Positions 1-6,463 of a stretch of DNA of 64,000 nt are shown one piece after another (position 1 is the first letter of the stretch; each line of letters starts with the position of its first letter). Made by a program: the position numbers and the translations under genes. Where the stretch lies: NCBI RefSeq assembly GCF_024213555.1, contig NZ_JANAVO010000001.1:2418001-2482000 (forward strand), given 5' to 3'. Source of the DNA: Allokutzneria sp. A3M-2-11 16. Lineage in GTDB: Bacteria; Actinomycetota; Actinomycetes; Mycobacteriales; Pseudonocardiaceae. A model generated the notes under the pieces. It worked only from the letters and a program-made list of their open reading frames with translations. It ran no database searches and was not told the origin of the DNA.

Positions 1-1
1 G

Positions 2-229
2 GGCGAGGGGATGTCCGTGCGCGGTCGGGGACTCGCGCAGGGGCTGGTCTTCGAGCAGGCCGACCGCGCGGGCAAGGCGTGCCGGGCCTCCTTCGACCGG
101 GGCCTGCTGGTGGAGACCTCGGGGCCGGAGGGCGAGGTCGCCAAGCTGATGCCCGCGCTGACCATCACCGATGCCGAGCTGGAACGGGGACTCGCCCTGT
201 TCGCCGATGCCGTGAGGAGCTGCCAGTGA
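2..229 (+). CDS. ectB: Diaminobutyrate--2-oxoglutarate aminotransferase, C-terminal fragment
   Basis: This is the last 75 or so codons of a gene that enters from the left edge. EctB is the PLP-dependent enzyme that converts aspartate semialdehyde to L-2,4-diaminobutyrate, the first committed step of ectoine synthesis in the cytoplasm. The visible residues match the EctB C-terminus: [10 protein letters not shown], then [19 protein letters not shown] and KLMPALTIT. The PLP lysine lies outside the window. The TGA stop overlaps the GTG of the next gene (GTGA), so the two are translationally coupled. The assignment rests on the tail sequence and on ectC-ectD following directly. Confidence 0.93.
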   Translation, partial: GEGMSVRGRGLAQGLVFEQADRAGKACRASFDRGLLVETSGPEGEVAKLMPALTITDAELERGLALFADAVRSCQ

Positions 230-618
230 TCGTCCGGAGCCTGTCCGAGATCGAGGACACCGAGTACGACGTGCGCGCGGAGACCTGGCGCAGCAGGCGG
301 ATCATCCTGGCCAAGGAGGGCGTCGGTTTCTCCTTGCACGACACCGTTCTCTACGCGGGGACCGAGACCGCCATGTGGTACGCGAACCACGTCGAGGCCG
401 TCTACTGCATCGAGGGCGAAGGCGAGCTGATCAACGACGAGACCGGCGAGGTGCACCCGATCTCCCCGGGAACGCTCTACCTGCTCGACGGCCACGAGAA
501 GCACCGGCTGCGGTGCAAGACCGACGTGCGCACCGTCTGCGTGTTCAACCCGCCCGTGACCGGCAGGGAAGTGCACGACGAACACGGCGTCTACCCGCTG
601 TTGACCGAGTCCGCGTGA
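226..618 (+). CDS. ectC: L-ectoine synthase
   Basis: EctC is a cupin enzyme that cyclises N-gamma-acetyl-diaminobutyrate to ectoine, a compatible solute. The product is 130 residues, the usual EctC length, beginning [16 protein letters not shown] with the family's N-terminus. The cupin core is visible as [14 protein letters not shown] (about residues 58-71) and [14 protein letters not shown] (about 84-97). I chose GTG at 226 because it overlaps the ectB stop and gives the canonical N-terminus; an upstream in-frame ATG at 79 would lie deep inside ectB. It sits in the operon order ectB-ectC-ectD, with ectD 20 bp downstream. Confidence 0.96.
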   Translation: MIVRSLSEIEDTEYDVRAETWRSRRIILAKEGVGFSLHDTVLYAGTETAMWYANHVEAVYCIEGEGELINDETGEVHPISPGTLYLLDGHEKHRLRCKTDVRTVCVFNPPVTGREVHDEHGVYPLLTESA

Positions 619-638
619 ACCGACGCTAGGAGCGCGAT

Positions 639-1568
639 ATGACCACGATCGACACCCTGCCCGGCAACATGGTCGAGGACAGGTACCCGACCCGCTGCAA
701 GAACTACCCGATGATGCTGCGGCGGCCCGATCCCGTTGTGTGGCCGACGGCGAACGGGGCGACCGCGGCCGGACCGGTGGACGCGGACACGGTCTCCGGC
801 TACGACGCCAAGGGCTTCCTGACCATCGACTCGCTGCTCTCGGGGGACGAGGTGGCGCTCTACCGGGACGAGCTGGACCGGTTGGCCGCCGATCCCGCGG
901 TGAAGGCCGATGAGCGCACGGTGGTGGAGAAGTCCTCCAACGAGGTCCGCTCGATCTTCGAGGTGCACAGGATCAGCTCCGCGATCGCCGAGCTGGTGCG
1001 CGATCCGCGGGTCGTCGACCGCGCGCGGCAGCTGCTGGGCTCCGACGTCTACGTGCACCAGAGCCGGATCAACTACAAGCCCGGTTTCACGGGCGGCTCG
1101 TTCTACTGGCACTCCGACTTCGAGACCTGGCACGCCGAGGACGGGATGCCCGGCATGCGCGCGGTGAGCATCTCGATCGCGCTGACCGACAACCACCCGT
1201 TCAACGGCGGCCTGATGATCATGCCGGGCTCGCACCGGACCTTCGTCAGCTGCGTCGGCGAGACACCGGCCGACCACTACAAGGAATCGTTGCGGGAACA
1301 GGAGATCGGCACTCCGGACAACGACAGCCTGACCGTGCTCGCCGGGCGCTACGGCATCGAGCAGTTCACCGGGCCCGCCGGATCGGCCGTCATGTTCGAC
1401 TCGAACTGCATGCACGGGTCCAACGGCAACATCACGCCGTTCCCGCGCTCCAACATCTTCGTGGTGTTCAACAGCGTCGAGAACACGCTCGTGGAGCCGT
1501 TCGCGGCACCTCGGCCGCGGCCGCCGTTCATCGCGAGCAGGGACTTCACCCCTGTCGGGAACGGGTGA
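639..1568 (+). CDS. ectD: Ectoine 5-hydroxylase, Fe(II)/2-oxoglutarate dioxygenase
   Basis: EctD converts ectoine to 5-hydroxyectoine using O2, Fe(II) and 2-oxoglutarate. The product is 309 residues, within the usual size. The EctD signature FYWHSDFETWHAEDGMP spans about residues 155-171 and contains the Fe ligands His158 and Asp160; the third ligand is His259 in NCMHGSNGN. A clear AGGAG ribosome site lies 6-7 nt before the ATG. It is the last gene of the ect operon and is followed by a strong hairpin at 1623-1667. Having ectD means the host is predicted to make hydroxyectoine as well as ectoine. Confidence 0.97.
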   Translation: MTTIDTLPGNMVEDRYPTRCKNYPMMLRRPDPVVWPTANGATAAGPVDADTVSGYDAKGFLTIDSLLSGDEVALYRDELDRLAADPAVKADERTVVEKSSNEVRSIFEVHRISSAIAELVRDPRVVDRARQLLGSDVYVHQSRINYKPGFTGGSFYWHSDFETWHAEDGMPGMRAVSISIALTDNHPFNGGLMIMPGSHRTFVSCVGETPADHYKESLREQEIGTPDNDSLTVLAGRYGIEQFTGPAGSAVMFDSNCMHGSNGNITPFPRSNIFVVFNSVENTLVEPFAAPRPRPPFIASRDFTPVGNG

Positions 1569-1622
1569 GGAGAGGGTGGTGGGGAGCGCGGCTCGGGGCT
1601 CGCTCCGCCACCGCCCGCACAC

Positions 1623-1667
1623 AGCGCTGGAGGGCCGTCCAGGGGATCAGGACGGCCCTCCAGCGCT
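1623..1667. terminator. Strong hairpin between convergent ectD and the 2124 gene
   Basis: A perfect 18-bp inverted repeat (1623-1640 with 1650-1667) with a 9-nt loop lies between the ectD stop and the 3' end of the opposing gene. There is no T-tract. It probably works as a bidirectional terminator for the two converging transcripts. Confidence 0.8.
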
Positions 1668-1692
1668 CCCCGAGCGAGGGTCTGTGGGGTGG

Positions 1693-2124
1693 TCAGAAGT
1701 TGTTGCCGTTCATGCTCGGGTTCACGATCGGCCGCGGTTCTTCGTGCTTGCGCTCTTCGAGCTGGGCGTTGGTCTCCTGGGTGATCCGCTGCGAGCTCTG
1801 CCGCTCGCGGATGTTGCCGAGCACCGACAGCGTCACCGCGTGCGCGGCGCCGAGCAGCAGCAGGACGATGCCGAGCTTGGTGATGACCTGCTGGACGGCG
1901 CCCTCGACCGGGATGTCGATGGTGGAGAGCAGCATCAGCACACCCAGCGTGATGATGTGGAACAGCACGCCGATCATCCGGCCCATCGAGTTGGCCGCGC
2001 CCTCGTCGGTGTAGGCGGAACGCAGGTAGACGCGGCTCGCGCGCATGATCAGCTGCCCGTCGGCGACGACCAGGATCGCGCCGATGATGAGGAACGCGAA
2101 GTAGGTGTTCAGGCTTTCTTCCAC
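1693..2124 (-). CDS. Small three-helix membrane protein, function unknown
   Basis: The 143-residue product has three hydrophobic segments (about residues 5-24, 50-68 and 82-104) followed by a charged C-terminal tail rich in Glu, Arg and Gln that ends in NPSMNGNNF. I do not recognise a characterised family and assign no function. The GTG start at 2124 is supported by AGGAGG 6 nt upstream; longer reading in the same frame is only shadow sequence of the neighbouring gene. It is 62 bp downstream of the ADP-ribosylglycohydrolase gene on the same strand and may be cotranscribed with it. Its 3' end faces ectD across the 1623 hairpin. Confidence 0.8.
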   Translation of the reverse strand: MEESLNTYFAFLIIGAILVVADGQLIMRASRVYLRSAYTDEGAANSMGRMIGVLFHIITLGVLMLLSTIDIPVEGAVQQVITKLGIVLLLLGAAHAVTLSVLGNIRERQSSQRITQETNAQLEERKHEEPRPIVNPSMNGNNF

Positions 2125-2186
2125 CGACGGCCTCCTCGGGGCTGGGGCCGCTGGGATACCCCGGCGGAGGGACGGAAAAACCGGGG

Positions 2187-3293
2187 TCAGAACCCGTAGT
2201 AGTCCTCGTCGAACCCGTTGCCGGTGCACGAGGCGGCGAGATCCCGGCCGACCTGGTCGATCAGGTCCGACAGTTCGAGGCGGCCGAGCCATTCGCGGGG
2301 CAGCGCGGCCGCACCGTGCAGCGCCCCCAGCAGGTTCCCGGTGATCGACGCGGTCGAGTCGCTGCCGCCGGAGTGGTTCGCGGCCAGCCGCAGCGCGTCG
2401 GGGAAGCGCTCCGGCGTGCGGTGCGACAGCGCGGAGTAGACCGCGATCGCCAGCGCCTCCGGGCCCACCCAGCCCCCGCCGAGCCGCTCGATCGAGCGGT
2501 CCGACGGACCGCCTGCGACCACGCGGCGGCCGAACACCTTGGCCTCGCGGGCGAGCTCCGCCCTGGAGCCGTCGTACCCGGCGAGCGCGGTCGCGGCGGC
2601 GAGGGCGTGCGCCGTCTCGCGGTCGTCGCGCAGGACCCGGCCCGTCGCCTGGTCGACGGCCTCGACCAGGGACCGGCGGCGGATGGCCACCAGGTGCACG
2701 ATCATCGCCAGCGCACCCGCCGGTGCCCAGCCCGCCGGGCTGCCGTGGGTCAGCGCGGCGAACTCGCAGCCGAGGCCGTAAGCGGTCTCGGGGGTCGGCG
2801 CGAACCCGGCGGGAGCCGCGCGCATCACCCCGCCGCAGCCGCGGGAGTCGTTGATCGGGTGCTCCGGGTCGGGGACCTCGGAGGCCTCGGTGGCGCCCTG
2901 GAGCACCCGCAGGCAGGTCACGCCGGGCGCGCGGCTGGCGTAGAGCCGCTTGTCGGCGAGCAGGCCGACCGCGTCCGGGGCCGGGGCGCGCTGCTGCTGG
3001 GTGTCCAGCCAGCGCCGGTAGCTCAGCCACACCAGCGCCGCCGGACCCCACTGGCCCTGCTGCTTCCCGCGCACCCACGCCCGCAGGTAGCCCTCGGCGG
3101 TGAACAGCGTCATCTGGGTGTCGTCGGTGATCAGGCCGAGCCGGGGCGGGTGCGTGATGCCCGCGGGGCCGTACTCCTTGCGGATCTCGTCGAGCCGCAT
3201 GAACTCCACGGGCGCGCCAAGAGCGTCGCCGAGTGCCCCGCCGAGCAGACACCCCGCGCCACGGTCTGCGACGACGGTCGGGTCCAGGGGCAC
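2187..3293 (-). CDS. ADP-ribosylglycohydrolase (DraG/ARH-like)
   Basis: Members of this family remove ADP-ribose from proteins or small molecules using a binuclear Mg2+ centre. The motifs are all present: GALGDALGAPVEF near the N-terminus, ITDDTQMTLFTAEG (metal-binding TDDT), SRGCGGVMRAAP, THGSP and the C-terminal SGGSDSTASITGNLLGA. The open frame continues far upstream, but that part reads through palindromic repeat DNA, so I start at GTG 3293, giving 368 residues. No good ribosome site precedes it. A TACTAGT element about 8 nt upstream suggests a leaderless message, which is inference. The substrate is unknown, and no ADP-ribosyltransferase gene is visible nearby. Confidence 0.88.
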   Translation of the reverse strand: MPLDPTVVADRGAGCLLGGALGDALGAPVEFMRLDEIRKEYGPAGITHPPRLGLITDDTQMTLFTAEGYLRAWVRGKQQGQWGPAALVWLSYRRWLDTQQQRAPAPDAVGLLADKRLYASRAPGVTCLRVLQGATEASEVPDPEHPINDSRGCGGVMRAAPAGFAPTPETAYGLGCEFAALTHGSPAGWAPAGALAMIVHLVAIRRRSLVEAVDQATGRVLRDDRETAHALAAATALAGYDGSRAELAREAKVFGRRVVAGGPSDRSIERLGGGWVGPEALAIAVYSALSHRTPERFPDALRLAANHSGGSDSTASITGNLLGALHGAAALPREWLGRLELSDLIDQVGRDLAASCTGNGFDEDYYGF

Positions 3294-3339
3294 ACCGATG
3301 ACACTAGTAGGAGAGCGGCCTCCGCCTGGCTGTTCGCCG

Positions 3340-3457
3340 GTCTTCAAGTACCCCGAACTCGCGGTGCCAGCGTCGCCAACGATGGCAAACCCCGGGTGGC
3401 CGCTGGGTGTGGTGCGGTTGAAGACGTTCTGGGTGGGGGTGGGGGGTACTTGAAGAC
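3340..3457. repeat. Palindromic repeat copy A (118 bp, both termini)
   Basis: The element is bounded by GTCTTCAAGTAC (3340-3351) and its exact reverse complement GTACTTGAAGAC (3446-3457). Its right interior is a G-rich run shared with the other copies. It lies between divergent genes starting at 3293 (minus) and 3638 (plus). A partial right half follows at 3526-3569. Other full copies are at 23319, 34431 and 60134. Confidence 0.85.
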
Positions 3458-3525
3458 GCCCCGACCCACGCTGGGCGACGCGGTGGGTGACGGCTGTGGG
3501 GCTGGGCTTGTGGTGGGGGTGGGGG

Positions 3526-3569
3526 GTGGTTTGCGACTGGTGTGGGTGGGGTTTGTGGGACTTGAAGAC
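3526..3569 (+). repeat. Partial right half of the palindromic repeat
   Basis: The stretch carries TTTGCGAC, a GGGTGGGG run and the terminus GGACTTGAAGAC (one base different from the standard terminus). These match the right arms of the copies at 23319 and 34431. No left terminus is seen. The preceding bases 3488-3526 contain several closely spaced runs of G on the plus strand, which could form a G-quadruplex. Confidence 0.65.
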
Positions 3570-3603
3570 TGTGGGACCTCGGTCCGGCCTGGCCGTTCCG
3601 CCC

Positions 3604-3638
3604 TTGGGCGGTAGCCGAAACGTCGTATTGTTTGCGGG
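3604..3638 (+). promoter_or_regulatory. Putative promoter of the first SARP gene
   Basis: TTGGGC (3604-3609) and TATTGT (3626-3631) are separated by 16 bp and end 7 bp before the GTG at 3638. There is no ribosome site in between, so a leaderless transcript starting at or next to the GTG is plausible. This rests on pattern only. Confidence 0.45.
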
Positions 3639-6463
3639 TGCGATCACCAGCGACCGAAGCGAGGGACCTGGAGTTCCGCCTGCTCGGTCAGGTCGAGGTG
3701 CTCGCGAACGGCGTTCCGGTTCCGCTGGGCGGGGCGGGGGTGCGCAGGCTGCTGGCCCTGCTGGTGCTGGAGGCCAACCAGGTCGTGGGCCGCGGGCGGA
3801 TCGCCGACGTCCTCTGGGAGGACGAACCGCCGTCGACCGCGCGGACGATCATCCAGGGTTACGTCTCCAAGCTGCGCAAGCTCCTGGGCGCGCACGCGCC
3901 AGGGGACCGGGTGGAGATCATCACCCGCTCCTCCGGCTACCAGTTGCGGGTGGACCACGACCTCGTCGACCTGCGGCGGGCCACCGCGCTGATCGACCGG
4001 GCACGCGGCCTGCCACCTGCGGGGCGCGCTGAGCTGCTGGCGGAGGCGCTGCGACTGTGGCGCGGGCCGGTGCTCGGCGGCGTCAAGGCCGGGCGGCTGG
4101 AGCACGTCGTCTACGAACTCGAAGAGCTGCGGCTGGTCGCGCTGGAGGACCGGATCGCCGCGGACCTGGAGCTGGGGCGGCACGCGGACCTGGTCGTCGA
4201 GCTGTCCGGGCTGCTGGCGCGGCACCCGTTCCGGGAGCGGATGGTCTCGCAGCTGGTGCTCGCGCTCTACCGCAGCGGCAGGCGGGCGACCGCGTTGAGC
4301 ACCTTCCAGGACTTCACCGCCCGGCTGGCCGATGAGCTGGGCATCGATCCCGGGCCGCAGCTGCGCGCGCTGCACGAGCGCGTGGTCGGTGACGACCCGA
4401 CGCTGCACTGGGCGCCTGCGGTGAGTGAACAGGGCGCGGTGCCGCGCAGGCCTGCCCAGCTGCCGCCGTCGCCCGCGGGCTTCACCGGGCGGGAACGCGA
4501 GATCGCCGCGCTGGACGCGCTGCTGGTCGGGCGGGACGAGCGGCCGAGCCCGGTGATCGCGACCCTGGTCGGGGCGGCCGGTGTCGGCAAGAGCGCGCTC
4601 GCGGTGACGTGGTCCCGGCTGGTCTCGCCGGAGTTCCCGGACGGCCAGCTGTTCGCGGGGCTGCACGGCTTCGACCCGGAGCACCCGGCCGCGGAGCCGA
4701 CGCAGGTGCTGCGGAAGTTCCTCATCGCGCTCGGTGTCGCGCCCGAGGCGGTGCCGATCGAGGAGGACGAGCGGGTCGCGCTGTACCGGTCGCTGCTGGC
4801 TGGGCGGCGGATGCTGGTGCTGCTGGACGACGCGCGCGACTCCGAGCAGGTCCGTCCGCTGCTGCCGGGGGACAGCGGCTCGCTGGTGCTGGTGACCAGC
4901 AGGCGGCGGCTCGGTGGGCTCGCGGTGTCGGTCGGCGCGAGCGTGCTGACCCTGGACACGCTGCCGGAGTCGGAGGCCGTGCGGATCATCGAGGCCGCGG
5001 CGGGGGAGCGCGCCGCGCGCGAAGCGGTCAGCCTGCGGGTGCTGGCGCAGCTCTGCGGTGGTCTGCCGCTGGCGCTGCGGATCGTCGCCGCCCGGCTCGT
5101 GGTCAACCCGGACCGCTCCGCGGCGGACCTGGTCGCCGAGCTCTCCGATGAGCGGGATCGGTTGGCGGCATTGGACACCGACGACGACGAGATCTCCGTG
5201 CGCGGGGTCTTCGACGTCTCCTACCGGCACCTCTCCGAGCAGGCCGCGATGCTGTTCCGGCTGACCGGGCTCGTGCCGGGGCGCGAGGTCACCCCGCTGT
5301 CCATGGCGGCGATGGCGGGCATCGAACCGAGCGCGGCGCGGCGCGGGTTGCGTTCGCTCGCCGCCGCGCACCTGATCGCCGAGCAGCGGCTGGACCGGTT
5401 CGTCATGCACGACCTGCTTCGCTTGCACGGCAGGGAAAAAGCGCGCACTGACATGTCCGAGCGGGATCGGGCGTCGGCCCGGCGACAGCTCGTGTCCTTC
5501 TACCTGGCCACCGCGGACCTGGCCCGGCGGTCGATCCGCCCGGCGGGCGACGAGCTGAGCTTCCCGGCCGAGCCGGGGCACCGGCTGCCCGAGGTGGACA
5601 CCCCGGCCAAGGCGCTGGAGTGGTTCGACGCCGAGCTGGGCAACCTGATCGAGCTGCAACGCGGCCTGTTGGAGGACGGTCACGACACCGAGGGGTGGGT
5701 GCTGCCCCGGTTGATGCTGAACTTCCTCTCCGCCCGCTGCCTGGTCGACGAGTGGGTCACCATGCACCGCCGCGCGCTGCCCGCGACCGATCGGCTGGCC
5801 GACCGGCACGCCGAGGTCACCACGCGGATCGGCCTGACCGTGGCGCTGGCGCGGGCGAACCGGCACGCCGAGGCCCTCGAGCAGGCGATGGCGGCGCGCA
5901 CCGCGGCCAAGGCCCTCGGCAGCGCGAGGGACATCGGCACCACCACGGCGAACGTGGGCATGGTGCTGATGGAGCTGGCCCGCTACCCCGATGCACTGTC
6001 CTATGTGGACGAAGCGCTGCGGCTGGCCGAGGAGTGCGGGGACACGCTGAACCAGGCGAGCTGCACGCTCAACCTCGGGTTCATCAAGAAAGCGTTGGGG
6101 GACATCGACTCCGCGGTCGAGCGGCTGCGGAGGGGCATCGAGCTGAGCAGGAGGACCGGGGACCGGGAGACACTGGCGCTCGGGCTGGTCTGGCTCGGCG
6201 AAGCCATGATCGAACTGGGCGACTGCGAAGCGGCGCAACGGCTTTTCGGCGAAGCGTTGGAGATCGCCGAGCACATCGGGGTGCCGATAGAGCAGGCGCG
6301 GGCGCGGCGCGGGCTCGGCGACGTCGCGCTGGCCAACGGGGAGGTGAGAACCGCGACCGCGGAGTGGTCCCGCGCGCTCGAACTGTTCGAACGGCTCGGA
6401 CTTGCCGAAGTGGAAACCGTTCGCGGCCGGTTGTCCGCGCTGTCCGGTTCGGGGAAGCCGTGA
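3638..6463 (+). CDS. SARP/AfsR-like regulator with NB-ARC and TPR domains (first copy)
   Basis: A large cytoplasmic transcriptional regulator of about 941 residues. Counted from the alternative TTG at 3632, an OmpR-like winged helix covers about residues 13-105 (RTIIQGYVSKLRKLL is the recognition region) and a bacterial transcriptional activation domain covers about 110-255. The NB-ARC ATPase follows, with Walker A GAAGVGKS (314-321), Walker B MLVLLDDAR (394-402), GGLPLAL and an MHD motif. TPR-like helical repeats fill the C-terminus. This is the AfsR architecture, whose members activate antibiotic or developmental genes. No biosynthetic cluster lies beside it, so the target is unknown. Its stop overlaps the start of a paralogue (GTGA). 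Confidence 0.9.
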   Translation: MRSPATEARDLEFRLLGQVEVLANGVPVPLGGAGVRRLLALLVLEANQVVGRGRIADVLWEDEPPSTARTIIQGYVSKLRKLLGAHAPGDRVEIITRSSGYQLRVDHDLVDLRRATALIDRARGLPPAGRAELLAEALRLWRGPVLGGVKAGRLEHVVYELEELRLVALEDRIAADLELGRHADLVVELSGLLARHPFRERMVSQLVLALYRSGRRATALSTFQDFTARLADELGIDPGPQLRALHERVVGDDPTLHWAPAVSEQGAVPRRPAQLPPSPAGFTGREREIAALDALLVGRDERPSPVIATLVGAAGVGKSALAVTWSRLVSPEFPDGQLFAGLHGFDPEHPAAEPTQVLRKFLIALGVAPEAVPIEEDERVALYRSLLAGRRMLVLLDDARDSEQVRPLLPGDSGSLVLVTSRRRLGGLAVSVGASVLTLDTLPESEAVRIIEAAAGERAAREAVSLRVLAQLCGGLPLALRIVAARLVVNPDRSAADLVAELSDERDRLAALDTDDDEISVRGVFDVSYRHLSEQAAMLFRLTGLVPGREVTPLSMAAMAGIEPSAARRGLRSLAAAHLIAEQRLDRFVMHDLLRLHGREKARTDMSERDRASARRQLVSFYLATADLARRSIRPAGDELSFPAEPGHRLPEVDTPAKALEWFDAELGNLIELQRGLLEDGHDTEGWVLPRLMLNFLSARCLVDEWVTMHRRALPATDRLADRHAEVTTRIGLTVALARANRHAEALEQAMAARTAAKALGSARDIGTTTANVGMVLMELARYPDALSYVDEALRLAEECGDTLNQASCTLNLGFIKKALGDIDSAVERLRRGIELSRRTGDRETLALGLVWLGEAMIELGDCEAAQRLFGEALEIAEHIGVPIEQARARRGLGDVALANGEVRTATAEWSRALELFERLGLAEVETVRGRLSALSGSGKP

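Noticed and set aside
3294-3647. N-terminal extension of the ADP-ribosylglycohydrolase to 486 residues
   Set aside because: The extra part reads through palindromic repeat DNA and low-complexity G runs; no family member has such a leader.
3644-6274. An 876-codon minus-strand open frame covering the first SARP gene
   Set aside because: It is rich in Arg, Pro, Gln and His without any motif, the signature of an antisense shadow in high-GC DNA; the plus-strand frame has clear NB-ARC and BTAD motifs.
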